From Thiothrix sp. (GTDB taxonomy: Bacteria; Pseudomonadota; Gammaproteobacteria; Thiotrichales; Thiotrichaceae), in the NCBI GenBank assembly GCA_008015155.1, contig SSFA01000012.1, positions 1 to 64,000 of the forward strand: 64,000 nucleotides of DNA. Direction: 5' to 3'. The position numbers were made by a program, and so were the translations under genes. Under the pieces are notes generated by a model. That model saw only the letters and a list, made by a program, of their open reading frames with translations, ran no database searches and was not told where the DNA came from. Below are positions 41,759-51,088 of the stretch, one piece after another. Every line of letters starts with the position of its first letter. The first letter of the stretch is position 1.

Positions 41759-43238
41759 AAAAATTGAACCTAAGATACCGCGGACAATTTGTTTGCCTAG
41801 GTTAGAGCTAATAGAGCGCGCCGCACTTTTCACAATGGCTTCACCCAATGTTTGCCGATTACTAGGTCGGGGCGTATTAGCAGCTTCAAAGCGGCGGGCT
41901 GCTTTTTCGAACTCTTTAGCCCGACTTTCAGCCACCATTTCTGCTGCAGCCTTTTCCGCACGGGCTTGCAAAATTTCATGTGCGGATTCGCGATCAATCA
42001 TTTTGTCATAACGTCCAGCGAAGGGGCTTTGTCGAATTAAGTTAGCCCGCTCTTCAGGCGTAGCAGGGCCAATCCGTGATTGTGGAGGGCGGATCATGGT
42101 CCGCTGTACTACACTAGGAATCCCTTTCTCTTCTAAGACAGAAACGAGAGCTTCCCCCACACCTAGCTCCATAATCACACTGGCAGTGTCTAAATCAGGG
42201 TTAGCGCGGAAGGTATCAGCAGCAGCTTTCACTGCTTTTTGATCACGAGGTGTAAACGCACGTAAGGCATGTTGAACGCGATTACCTAGTTGACCCAAAA
42301 TGCTGTCAGGAATATCGAGCGGATTTTGCGTAATAAAGTAGACACCTACGCCTTTGGAACGAATTAAGCGTACTACTTGCTCGACTTTATCTACCAGAGC
42401 TTTCGGTGCATCATTGAAAAGCAAATGTGCTTCATCAAAGAAGAAAACTAACCGCGGTTTATCTAAATCGCCCACTTCGGGTAAGTTTTCAAATAATTCA
42501 GATAACAGCCAGAGCAAGAAGGTGGCATAGAGGCGCGGCGTCATCATCAGCTTATCAGCCATCAGAATATTGATGTTTCCATAGCCATTGGGAGCCGTGC
42601 GAATAAAATCCCATAAATCTAAAGCAGGTTCGCCAAAGAAGTTTTCTGCACCTTGTTGTTCAAGCACTAACAAACGACGTTGGATAGCACCAATCGAGGA
42701 AGCACTGACATTGCCATAAGTATTTTGGAAGTCTTGAGCGTTTTCGCCCATATGTTGCAAGATAGAGCGTAGATCCTTGAAATCTAACAGCAACATGCCT
42801 TCATCATCAGCAAATTTGAAGGCAATATTTAATAAACCTTCTTGAGTATCGTTGAGTTCTAGTAGGCGAGCCAATAAGAGGGGGCCAATATCTGACACAG
42901 TAGCACGAATCGGATGCCCCTGTTGCCCTGCTAAATCCCAAAGAACGCTTGGATAGCCTTCAAATTTAAAGTTATCGATACCGATTGAATTAATTCGCTC
43001 TTCCACTTTAGGAATTAGCCGTACCCGCTTGGCTAATACCGGTCAGGTCACCTTTAATATCAGCCATAAAAACAGGAACACCTGCCCGTGAGAAGCCCTC
43101 AGCAATGGCTTGTAAAGAAACGGTTTTACCGGTGCCTGTCGCACCTGCTATGAGCCCATGTCGATTAGCAAAGCGCAAATTCAGATTAATAGCTTGATTG
43201 CCACCTTTGCCAATGAGAATGCCCGCTTGTTCACTCAT
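41747..43238 (-). pseudogene. yjgR: YjgR-type HerA-like ATPase interrupted by a one-base frameshift
   Basis: Two adjacent reading frames together match the whole of E. coli YjgR (DUF853). The first part (43238 to 43008) has [20 protein letters not shown] with Walker A and [17 protein letters not shown]; it stops at a TAA about six codons later. The second part (43006 to 41747) resumes with [12 protein letters not shown] and continues through [25 protein letters not shown] (Walker B) and [13 protein letters not shown]. Removing one T from AATTCC near 43012-43016 rejoins them as [12 protein letters not shown] without a gap. It is thus a disrupted gene or a sequencing error; both halves are otherwise well preserved, which suggests a recent event. 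Confidence 0.88.
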
Positions 43239-43308
43239 GACTGCTCCTAATTGTATTTTTCATGTTTGGCGTATTGAGGAGCAGTCTAACGAAAATGCCT
43301 GTGGACTG

Positions 43309-44271
43309 CTACGCTAGACCTAGTTTTCGTAGGGTCTCTAGGCTTAATCCACCAATGGCTAAATTATTGGCTTCTTGAAATGCATGTAAAGCGTCAATAG
43401 TGGCAGCGTCTAAGTTTCCGGTGCTAGTAATATTCTGACCCGTTTGAATGAGGGCTAGTTGGATTTGCTTGATCTGCTCAAGGCTTAAATGCTCAGCGCA
43501 AGCAACCGGCATGTTTAAGAGACGCTCATCCTTTAATTTGCGTTGCACAAGAATCGTTTTATATTGTGCAGGTACTAGGCTCGAAATAATTTTCCACGGT
43601 TTACTGATGCGGAGCAATTTAATAGTTTCGTAGCGTGCAGGAATAATAGGCCCTATTCCTTTACCAGACTTAAGGAGTTGTTTACGCTTAATTTTAATAG
43701 TTTTTGCCGGGATACTACGCTGATGGATTTGGGCAGGCTCTTTAATGATTTCAGTCGGAATTTTGACTAATTCAGCTTCTATTGTGTCTAAACATGCTGC
43801 CTGCGATCCAGCTAAGCAGCCCTGCTTCCAGCGTTTGTGTTGAGGTTTGAGCACTATTTCGCGCGCCACTTTTTGATATTGAGCAGGCGTGGCATACAGT
43901 TCTGAGCGTGCACGCTCAACTTCAATAATATCCTCGAACTCTTCGTATTGAGCTGGTTCAGTTTCTTGTGCATACCGCGCCGGCTCTACTTGGATTTTAG
44001 TCTCACTCCAAACCATTTCTGCTGGAATATTAGAATAGCTGGCTGCTCCAGAGTATACCAATACTTTGATAGATTCTTCTTGAAACCGCGCTGGGCTTAA
44101 TAGTTCAGCCGAGCATTGGGTAGGGAGGCGTTGAGAGACTGCCAGCTGTCTAGGTATGGGCTTAGTCGTATGCGTATGATCAGAAGCATTGAACTGATTG
44201 CCTGAGTACAGACAGCCTGTTAGGCCGAAGCTTAAGAGTAGTCCAAAAAATAGTGTAATTGTGTTCTGCAT
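43309..44271 (-). CDS. Lipoprotein with PA-x-Y repeats and a peptidoglycan-binding domain
   Basis: The 320-residue protein has a lipoprotein signal with lipobox LTGC near residue 19, so it should be anchored in the outer membrane. The mid-region contains many degenerate repeats with a PARY/PAQY/PAKT core followed by basic and hydrophobic residues (VEPARYAQETE, ATPAQYQKVAREIVLKP, IIPARYETIKLL, LVPAQYKTILVQ). The last 65 residues form a PG_binding_1-type domain (LSLEQIKQIQLALIQTG and DAATIDALHAFQEANNL). It may tie an outer-membrane complex to the cell wall. ATG 44271 is the sensible start; a TTG further upstream is less likely. Confidence 0.8.
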   Translation of the reverse strand: MQNTITLFFGLLLSFGLTGCLYSGNQFNASDHTHTTKPIPRQLAVSQRLPTQCSAELLSPARFQEESIKVLVYSGAASYSNIPAEMVWSETKIQVEPARYAQETEPAQYEEFEDIIEVERARSELYATPAQYQKVAREIVLKPQHKRWKQGCLAGSQAACLDTIEAELVKIPTEIIKEPAQIHQRSIPAKTIKIKRKQLLKSGKGIGPIIPARYETIKLLRISKPWKIISSLVPAQYKTILVQRKLKDERLLNMPVACAEHLSLEQIKQIQLALIQTGQNITSTGNLDAATIDALHAFQEANNLAIGGLSLETLRKLGLA

Positions 44272-44393
44272 TGTTTTAAAGCATATCAATAGTTTGATTT
44301 ATTAATATCTAGAATATTCAGCTAGAAAACAGCGAAGCTTGCGATAAATACTGCGTGGAGTCGAGAAACTTTTGTGCTTTAGTTCCAGTTTGC

Positions 44394-44804
44394 CTATTTT
44401 TCGGACAAATGCACAATTTCGCCCGTTAGTTTGTCGACTTTTTCAATTAAACCATGCCCTGGTTTCCAAATAACTTTGCCACTTTGCTCTAGTACAGGAA
44501 CACTATCAATCGTGAAACTAGGACGTAAACGGTCAGCGATCACTGGAATGCTTTCAGGGTCAATCGCTGGGGAAATCTGTTTTTCTGGCAATTGTGGCAA
44601 AGGCAAGTCCAAGGCTTTGATATCTACTTTATCAGCGACAGTTGGCACAGTCGGATGAATAGAGGCTAGGGCTGGCAACACATAGCGCGATACTGAGCGC
44701 ACACTATGAGCATTATGTAAAGCTGCATAATAATCAGCTGGTAAAGCAGTTGCATTTTGCAGTTGCAAGCCTCGGTGGAAGCTTTGGAGGTTTGAGTAGG
44801 TCAT
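44394..44804 (-). CDS. Hypothetical protein
   Basis: The protein of 136 residues (144 if a TTG at 44828 is used) has no signal peptide or transmembrane segment. It is Pro- and Val-rich, with DIKALDLPLPQLPEKQISP and, at the C-terminus, GKVIWKPGHGLIEKVDKL. I do not recognise a family. Codon use looks like that of its neighbours and the frame is divergent from hisC, which supports it as a real gene, but evidence is limited. The ATG at 44804 has no strong ribosome binding site. Confidence 0.5.
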   Translation of the reverse strand: MTYSNLQSFHRGLQLQNATALPADYYAALHNAHSVRSVSRYVLPALASIHPTVPTVADKVDIKALDLPLPQLPEKQISPAIDPESIPVIADRLRPSFTIDSVPVLEQSGKVIWKPGHGLIEKVDKLTGEIVHLSEK

Positions 44805-44985
44805 ATCAACAAGCAAGCAGTCAATCAAGGTACAAACAGTATTCTTGATTACTGCAGGGTTTTCTGGCTTAGGCTTGATGGGGCAAAGTGATTAGATGAC
44901 AAAAGGTCGGCAAGCAAAAGGCTAGTAAAAGCCTGAGCCTACTTATATCATGCAGGACTTTATGCGGTTGTGCGGGAACGCTTTC

Positions 44986-46044
44986 ATGAGCCAATATTGG
45001 AATCCTTTAGTGCAGCAGCTCGACCCTTATGTGCCAGGCGAGCAACCTAAGGATCAGCGCTATGTCAAGCTGAATACTAATGAATGTCCTTATCCACCTT
45101 CACCCCTAGTTTTAGCCACGATTCAAGCCGAACTAAACCATACGCTAAGACTCTATCCTGACCCTAACGCTGATTTATTTAAAGAAGCTATCGCACAGTA
45201 TTATGGTTTGGAAGGTCAGCAGGTGTTTGTGGGCAACGGTTCTGACGAAGTACTAGCGCATATTTTCCATGCTCTATTTAAGCCAGATCAGCCGCTGTTA
45301 TTCCCAGATATTTCTTATAGTTTCTATCCAGTCTATGCGAATCTGTATCAATTAACGATGCAGCAGATTCCCTTAGCTGCTGATTTTAGCTTGGATTTAG
45401 GTGCTTATACTCAGCCTAATGGCGGAATTATTTTTCCGAATCCAAATGCGCCTACTGGTTCAGCCCTGAGCCTGGACGCCATCGAGAGTCTCTTAAAAAC
45501 CAATCAAACCTCGGTGGTCGTAATTGATGAGGCTTATGTCGATTTTGGTGCTGAAACAGCGATTCCTTTAATTAAACACTATCCGAATTTACTCGTTGTG
45601 CAAACTTTGTCAAAGTCGCGTTCGCTAGCCGGTTTGCGCGCTGGGTTTGCGGTGGGGCATCCTGATTTAATTGAAGCTTTAGAGCGCGTGAAAAACTCTT
45701 TTAACTCTTATCCTTTAGACCGTTTAGCCATTGTAGGTGCTGCAGCTGCTATGCAGGATCGTGCTTACTTTGTGCAGCTTTGTGAGAAAATTATTCAGAC
45801 TCGTACAGCAACTATTAATCGTTTGCAGGCATTAGGTTTCAGTGTTTTACCTTCAGCAGCGAATTTTGTGTTTACACGCCCGCCTGCTGGTAATGCGGAG
45901 TTTTTATACTTAGCGCTGAAAGAACAGGGTGTGCTAGTGCGTCATTTCAAAAAGCCCCGGATTCAAGAGTATTTACGTATTACGATTGGTACGGATGAGG
46001 ACATGCAAGTCCTGTTCAATAAGCTGGAAACTTTGGTAGCGTGA
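44986..46044 (+). CDS. hisC: Histidinol-phosphate aminotransferase
   Basis: This 352-residue PLP enzyme makes histidinol phosphate in histidine synthesis. It has [51 protein letters not shown] and, with the PLP lysine, [18 protein letters not shown]. The start at 44986 gives the usual opening [23 protein letters not shown] 44962 with AGGA before it is an alternative. A Nif3-like gene follows after only three bases or so. Aromatic aminotransferase activity is possible in this family. Confidence 0.92.
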   Translation: MSQYWNPLVQQLDPYVPGEQPKDQRYVKLNTNECPYPPSPLVLATIQAELNHTLRLYPDPNADLFKEAIAQYYGLEGQQVFVGNGSDEVLAHIFHALFKPDQPLLFPDISYSFYPVYANLYQLTMQQIPLAADFSLDLGAYTQPNGGIIFPNPNAPTGSALSLDAIESLLKTNQTSVVVIDEAYVDFGAETAIPLIKHYPNLLVVQTLSKSRSLAGLRAGFAVGHPDLIEALERVKNSFNSYPLDRLAIVGAAAAMQDRAYFVQLCEKIIQTRTATINRLQALGFSVLPSAANFVFTRPPAGNAEFLYLALKEQGVLVRHFKKPRIQEYLRITIGTDEDMQVLFNKLETLVA

Positions 46045-46050
46045 TTAGTG

Positions 46051-46800
46051 ATGGTCAAAACTGATGAGTTAGAGCACTATTTAAACACCTTATTGAATGT
46101 AAGTAAGTTTAAAGATTATGCACCTAATGGTTTACAAGTTGAGGGGCGCAAATCGATTTGTAAAATCGTGACCGGCGTTACGGCCTGTCAGGCTTTATTG
46201 GATGCCGCAATTGAGCTCGGTGCTGATGCGGTTTTGGTGCATCATGGTTATTTTTGGCGTGGTGATAATCCAGTGGTGCGCGGCATGCACCAACGCCGCT
46301 TAGCCAGCTTATTAAAAAACGATCTGAATTTATTTGCCTATCATCTCCCCTTAGATGCTCATCCTGAATTAGGAAACAATGCTCAACTTGCTAAACGTCT
46401 AGGTTTAATAGTTGAAACGACACTCAATGAACAAGGTATAGGTAATGTAGGTGTGTTAGCTGAGCCGACTAGCTTAGAGACGTTTAGCCTGAAAATAGAA
46501 CAAGTCCTACAACGCAAACCTTTAACGGTGGCTGGCGGAGATCACCTAATCCAACGAATTGCATGGTGTACTGGCGGTGCTCAAGGCTATATTCAGGACG
46601 CTTTAGGTTTTGGCGTCGATGCCTACTTAAGTGGGGAGATCTCTGAGCATACGACCCACAGTGCTCGTGAGAATCATGTGCACTATATTGCTGCAGGGCA
46701 TCATGCCACGGAGCGTTATGGTGTGCAGGCTTTAGGCGAGCACTTGACAGAGCGATTTGGAGTAGAATGCAAGTTTGTTGAGATTGATAATCCTGCTTAA
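46051..46800 (+). CDS. Nif3-like dinuclear metal centre protein (YbgI family)
   Basis: This 249-residue protein resembles E. coli YbgI. DYAPNGLQVEGRKSICKIVTG, AVLVHHGYFWRG with two metal-binding His residues, and LPLDAHPELGNNAQLAK define the first half; GISEHTT-like EISEHTTHSARE and AAGHHATERYGVQAL complete the metal site in the second half. Family members form hexameric rings and have been linked to NAD/cofactor or GTP cyclohydrolase-like activity; the function is unsettled. GTG 46048 is an alternative start. Confidence 0.9.
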   Translation: MVKTDELEHYLNTLLNVSKFKDYAPNGLQVEGRKSICKIVTGVTACQALLDAAIELGADAVLVHHGYFWRGDNPVVRGMHQRRLASLLKNDLNLFAYHLPLDAHPELGNNAQLAKRLGLIVETTLNEQGIGNVGVLAEPTSLETFSLKIEQVLQRKPLTVAGGDHLIQRIAWCTGGAQGYIQDALGFGVDAYLSGEISEHTTHSARENHVHYIAAGHHATERYGVQALGEHLTERFGVECKFVEIDNPA

Positions 46801-47058
46801 TGTCAGGTTATTTCGATATTTTTTGTGCTATCATCGCCACCGGATTTGTCGCCCTTGAGGTGCTTGGTGTTAATCCCCTCATGTTTGCAAGGGGAGTCGC
46901 TTGATTTCACTAATGAAGTCAGACATCCTATGGCGTTTTTTAGTAACTGCTAATATTGCAGTGCAGTAGTCCAGTAGTGATTGAGGATTTTCCTTCTTGC
47001 AGAGCAACCAAAGCTGCAAGAAGTGTTCAGGTTTTGATAATTTGGGAGTGAGCTAACG

Positions 47059-47655
47059 ATGGCAAATTCTGGAGTCGATAAGAATCGCCGTCGTTTCCTG
47101 ATTGCAGCTACTTCGGTGGTAGGGGCAGCAGGGACGGCAGCGCTTGCATATCCTTTCCTAGGGTCGATGTCTCCCAGTGCACGTGCTTTGGCTGCGGGTG
47201 CGCCGGTGGAAGTGAATGTAAGCAAAATTGAACCCGGTCAATTATTACGGGTGGTATGGCGTGGTAAGCCTGTTTGGGTGGTTAATCGCACTGAGGAGAT
47301 GCTAGCCGCTTTACCTAGCCTGGACTCTGGTTTGAAAGACCCCAACTCTGATGTGGTCAGCCAACAACCCGAATACGCTAAAAATGGCTATCGCTCCCGC
47401 GAAGCTAAATACTTAGTACTGGTGGGCATCTGTACACATTTGGGTTGTTCACCTACCTATCGCCCCGAAGTTGGCCCCGCTGATTTAGGCGCTGATTGGA
47501 AAGGTGGTTGGTATTGCCCTTGCCATGGTTCTCGTTTCGATTTGGCTGGCCGTGTATTCAAAAACGTTCCAGCAGGTAGCAATCTTGAGGTGCCACCTTA
47601 CTATTTCAAGAGCGAGGCAACGATTTTAGTGGGTGAAGATGGAGGTGCTGCATAA
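47059..47655 (+). CDS. petA: Ubiquinol-cytochrome c reductase iron-sulfur subunit (Rieske)
   Basis: This 198-residue subunit carries a twin-arginine signal anchor (NRRRFLIAATSVVGAAG), which is left uncleaved as the membrane helix. The [2Fe-2S] site is CTHLGCSPTY and CPCHGSRFD, each giving one Cys and one His plus the disulfide pair. GGGAGTG lies just upstream as ribosome binding site. It heads petABC; its stop overlaps the cytochrome b start by one base (TAATG). Confidence 0.97.
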   Translation: MANSGVDKNRRRFLIAATSVVGAAGTAALAYPFLGSMSPSARALAAGAPVEVNVSKIEPGQLLRVVWRGKPVWVVNRTEEMLAALPSLDSGLKDPNSDVVSQQPEYAKNGYRSREAKYLVLVGICTHLGCSPTYRPEVGPADLGADWKGGWYCPCHGSRFDLAGRVFKNVPAGSNLEVPPYYFKSEATILVGEDGGAA

Positions 47656-49082
47656 TGGCTGAGCGTCCTGCGCACGAGTACACTGGTTTTCTCGGTTGGG
47701 TGGAAGATCGTTTCCCCTTAATGGAAACTTGGAATAAACATATAGCGCAATATTATGCGCCGAAAAATTTCAACTTCTGGTACTACTTCGGCTCCCTAGC
47801 TATGTTAGTACTGGCTATCCAAATCTTTTCCGGTTTATTCCTTGCTTTCCACTATAAGCCTGATGCTGATCTAGCCTTTGCCTCGGTTGAATACATCATG
47901 CGTGATGTACCAGGGGGTTGGTTTATCCGTTATATGCACTCCACAGGTGCTTCAGCTTTTTTCATAGTGGTGTATCTACACATGTTCCGCGCCATGATTT
48001 ATGGCTCCTATAAGGGTAAGCGCGAATTATTGTGGCTGATTGGCATGTTGATTTATGTCGCTTTGATGGCTACGGCCTTTATGGGTTATTTGTTACCTTG
48101 GGGGCAAATGTCTTACTGGGGTGCGCAAGTTATTATTAACCTCTTCAACACAGTTCCCTATATTGGCCATGACTTATCCGTGTGGTTACGGGGGGATTAT
48201 GTTTTAGGTGATGCAGCTCTCAACCGTTTCTTCGCTTTACACTTCTTTGTACCGGTGATTGTGCTACCAGCTTTAGTATTCGTGCATATTGTAGCCTTGC
48301 ATGCCGTTGGCTCCAACAATCCGGATGGTGTAGAAATTAAGAAAGGCCCAAAAGGCAATCGTTGGTCTCCTGATGCGCCATCCGATGGGATTCCTTTCCA
48401 CCCCTACTACACTGTTAAAGATGTCTTAGGCGTAGCGGTCTTCTTGTTGATCTTCTTCTCAATTGTATTCTTCATGCCAGAAATGGGTGGCTATTTTATT
48501 GAGCAACCTAACTTCGAGCCTGCTAATCCATTGAAGACGCCTTTACATATTGCGCCAGTTTGGTATTTCACACCTTTCTATACTGTATTACGTGCAGTCC
48601 CTGATCCATGGTGGGGTACAGTAGCGATGTTTGCGGCCATTATTGTGTTGTTCTTATTACCTTGGTTAGATAAGAACCCAATTAAATCTTGGCGGTATCG
48701 CAACCCAGCGCACAAAATCAATCTGTTATTGTTCGCAGTAGTATTCTTAGTATTAGGCTGGATGGGTGTTGAAGCGGTGACGACAGTTTACAAAGAACTG
48801 GGCACGCGTATGACACAAATCTATTTCTTGTTCTTTGCGGTTCTGTGGTTACACAGCTACCCAGCCAAAGTGAATTACAAAAAATGGTTCGGTATCTTAT
48901 TAGGTATTGTAGTCGTGTATGACTTAGTATTCCGTCTCAATCTTGAGGATGGCGCTGCGACTACTCAAATGGTACTGCAATTTATCTGGCCGGTAATTTA
49001 CTTAGCTGCAACCTTATTGTTACCAGCCTTTGTGCCTAGCTTCAATCAGGAAAAACCAGTTCCTGAACGTGTGACTGGGTAA
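47655..49082 (+). CDS. petB: Ubiquinol-cytochrome c reductase, cytochrome b
   Basis: The core membrane subunit of complex III passes electrons from ubiquinol to the Rieske protein and across the membrane. Heme-binding His residues lie in RYMHSTGASAFFIVVYLHMFRAM and in ALHFFVPVIVLPALVFVHIVALH (split regions about residues 95-115 and 200-220). GYLLPWGQMSYWGAQVI and the PEWY-like APVWYFTPFYTVLR form the Qo site; the latter has PVWY in place of PEWY. At 475 residues it exceeds the usual length of just over 400 because an extra hydrophobic segment precedes the usual C-terminal KPVPERVTG. Confidence 0.95.
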   Translation: MAERPAHEYTGFLGWVEDRFPLMETWNKHIAQYYAPKNFNFWYYFGSLAMLVLAIQIFSGLFLAFHYKPDADLAFASVEYIMRDVPGGWFIRYMHSTGASAFFIVVYLHMFRAMIYGSYKGKRELLWLIGMLIYVALMATAFMGYLLPWGQMSYWGAQVIINLFNTVPYIGHDLSVWLRGDYVLGDAALNRFFALHFFVPVIVLPALVFVHIVALHAVGSNNPDGVEIKKGPKGNRWSPDAPSDGIPFHPYYTVKDVLGVAVFLLIFFSIVFFMPEMGGYFIEQPNFEPANPLKTPLHIAPVWYFTPFYTVLRAVPDPWWGTVAMFAAIIVLFLLPWLDKNPIKSWRYRNPAHKINLLLFAVVFLVLGWMGVEAVTTVYKELGTRMTQIYFLFFAVLWLHSYPAKVNYKKWFGILLGIVVVYDLVFRLNLEDGAATTQMVLQFIWPVIYLAATLLLPAFVPSFNQEKPVPERVTG

Positions 49083-49093
49083 GGAGCGAGACT

Positions 49094-49864
49094 ATGAAAA
49101 AGTTTATTACCCGTCTATTCCTTGCTTTAACACTTGCAGTTCCTGCAATTGGCTTGGCTTCAGAAGCAGTCAAGGTTGAAAAAGCTAATATTGATTTGCA
49201 TAACAAGCAAAGTTTACAACGTGGTGCAAAGTATTTTGTAAACTACTGCATGGGCTGTCACTCCTTAAGCATGAGCCGTTATAATCGAGTTGCGGCTGAT
49301 TTAGGTTTAACGCCCGAGCAAGTACAAAAGAACTTAATTTTTACTCGTACTGATGGTGAGCTTACTAAGGTAGGTGAGCTGATGAAAAATGGCATGACTG
49401 CTAAGTACGGGGCAGAGGCCTTTGGTAATGCGCCGCCTGATTTGTCATTGGAAGGGCGTTTACGGGGTGGTGATTGGATCTATACTTTCTTGAAATCGTT
49501 CTATAAAGATCCAACACGGCCTTTAGGTGTAAATAACACTGTCTTCGCAAACGTAGGTATGCCACATATTCTGTGGGAACTACAAGGCATGCAAGAGCTA
49601 CAACATGAAGAAGCTCCTGCAGAGGGTGCTCATGCAGCGGCAAATGCACATGCTGAGCCAAAATTAGTTTTAAGCCAACCCGGCAAACTGTCACCAACAG
49701 AATATGACCGCATGGTGTTAGATATTACTAATTTCTTGGTGTATGTGAGCGAGCCTGGCAAGTTGCATCGCCAAGCAGTGGGTATTTGGGTGGTATTGTT
49801 CCTACTAGTCTTTATTGTAGTGGCATACTTCCTGAAGAAAGAATACTGGAAGGATGTTCATTAA
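49094..49864 (+). CDS. petC: Ubiquinol-cytochrome c reductase, cytochrome c1
   Basis: This 256-residue subunit has a signal peptide (cleavage after about GLAS), the heme c site YCMGCHSLSMSRYNR (CxxCH), the distal Met region VFANVGMPHILWELQG, and a C-terminal anchor helix (VGIWVVLFLLVFIVVAYFL). After the LWELQG segment it carries an insertion of about 25 residues rich in His, Ala and Glu. It ends petABC and is followed by a perfect terminator. Confidence 0.95.
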   Translation: MKKFITRLFLALTLAVPAIGLASEAVKVEKANIDLHNKQSLQRGAKYFVNYCMGCHSLSMSRYNRVAADLGLTPEQVQKNLIFTRTDGELTKVGELMKNGMTAKYGAEAFGNAPPDLSLEGRLRGGDWIYTFLKSFYKDPTRPLGVNNTVFANVGMPHILWELQGMQELQHEEAPAEGAHAAANAHAEPKLVLSQPGKLSPTEYDRMVLDITNFLVYVSEPGKLHRQAVGIWVVLFLLVFIVVAYFLKKEYWKDVH

Positions 49865-49888
49865 TTACCAACTGGTATAACATAAATT

Positions 49889-49922
49889 GGCTACTCTAGC
49901 TTATAACTAGAGTAGCCTTTTC
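49889..49922 (+). terminator. Terminator after petABC
   Basis: GGCTACTCTAG (49889-49899) and CTAGAGTAGCC (49907-49917) pair perfectly over eleven bases with a seven-base loop, then TTTTC. Confidence 0.85.
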
Positions 49923-49949
49923 ATTTGGACTACAGGAGCTTTTCAAGCT

Positions 49950-50579
49950 ATGGCATCGATTTCTAGCCGCCGTTCTGTTATGACTTTATTCTCTGCTGCT
50001 GATTGTGCTGACAGCCATCGTGTACGCATTGTCTTAGCGGAAAAAGATATCACCGTCGATGTGCTAAATATTAACCCCGATGATAAGCCTGAGGAGTTGG
50101 CCGAACTCAATCCGTATAATACGACTCCGACTCTGATCGATCGTGATTTAGTGTTGTACGATGCGCGCATCATTATGGAATATTTAGATGAGCGCTTTCC
50201 ACATCCACCTTTAATGCCTGTTGACCCAGTGACTCGTGCACATTCACGGCTAGCTTTATTCCGTATTGAGAAAGATTGGTTTTCTTTAGTGGATGATATT
50301 GAGCGTGGTGATGAAAAGTCTGCAACGGAAGCACGGCGGATTTTACGTGAGAGTGTGCTCTCAGCTGCTGAAGTCTTTGCAATCAAGCCGTATTTCTTAA
50401 GTGATGAATATACGCTCGTCGATTGTACTATCGCACCTGTATTATGGCGCTTGCCCAAATATGGTATTGATGTGCCCGCTAAGCAGGGTAAACCTATACT
50501 AAAATATATGGAGCGCGTATTTTCCCGTGATGGTTTCCAACAATCCTTGAGTAAGGTTGAGAAGGCAATTAGACCATGA
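49950..50579 (+). CDS. sspA: Stringent starvation protein A
   Basis: This 209-residue glutathione S-transferase-fold protein binds RNA polymerase. The N-terminal thioredoxin-like half has SVMTLFSAADCADSHRVRI and NPYNTTPTLIDRDLVLYDA; the C-terminal helical half has EYTLVDCTIAPVLWRLPKYG. SspA lacks GST activity in E. coli. It overlaps sspB by four bases and follows petABC, a conserved order. A second ATG at 49980 is possible, but the first is nearer to the AGGAG upstream. Confidence 0.95.
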   Translation: MASISSRRSVMTLFSAADCADSHRVRIVLAEKDITVDVLNINPDDKPEELAELNPYNTTPTLIDRDLVLYDARIIMEYLDERFPHPPLMPVDPVTRAHSRLALFRIEKDWFSLVDDIERGDEKSATEARRILRESVLSAAEVFAIKPYFLSDEYTLVDCTIAPVLWRLPKYGIDVPAKQGKPILKYMERVFSRDGFQQSLSKVEKAIRP

Positions 50580-51073
50580 CTCCAAAACGCCCCTACTTAT
50601 TACGTGCATTTTATGAATGGATTGTCGATAACAATATGACCCCCTATATCACGGTTGATGCGACAGCAGAAGAAGTGTCTGTGCCGCGTCAGCATGTGAA
50701 AGATGGACGTATTGTATTGAATATTAGTCCAACTGCTGTTCGTGATTTTGTCATGGATAATGATGCGGTTAGTTTCAGCGCGCGTTTTAGTGGGGCGGCT
50801 TTTTATGTTTACTGCCCGATCTATTCAGTATTAGCTATTTATTCACGCGAAACCCAAGAAGGTGCTTCTTTCCCACCAGATGAATATGCTCAGCTAAAAC
50901 CCAGTTTGAGGTCGGCTAGTTTAATGGCAGTTTCGACTGAGGATGAGGCTGAAACTGAAACAGATGAAGCAGCATCTTCTAGTGAAGAGGTACCGCCTGA
51001 TGAACCATCACCGCCGTCTAAAACCAATAAGCCTGATCCTAAGTCGCGCCCTTTTTTACGTGTTGTAAAATAG
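50576..51073 (+). CDS. sspB: ClpXP adaptor SspB
   Basis: This 165-residue protein delivers ssrA-tagged proteins to ClpXP. The folded domain has RPYLLRAFYEWIVDNNMTPYI and FSARFSGAAFYVYCPIYSVLAIY. A long acidic linker follows (about residues 118-150), and the C-terminus RPFLRVVK is the XB peptide that docks on ClpX, very close to that of E. coli. It is translationally coupled to sspA. Confidence 0.95.
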   Translation: MTPKRPYLLRAFYEWIVDNNMTPYITVDATAEEVSVPRQHVKDGRIVLNISPTAVRDFVMDNDAVSFSARFSGAAFYVYCPIYSVLAIYSRETQEGASFPPDEYAQLKPSLRSASLMAVSTEDEAETETDEAASSSEEVPPDEPSPPSKTNKPDPKSRPFLRVVK

Positions 51074-51088
51074 TTAGCGATCAGTCTA

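Noticed and set aside
46801..47058. Short hairpin CCCCT/AGGGG in the gap before petA
   Set aside because: The stem is only five pairs with no T-tract; it is too weak to call a terminator or RNA element.
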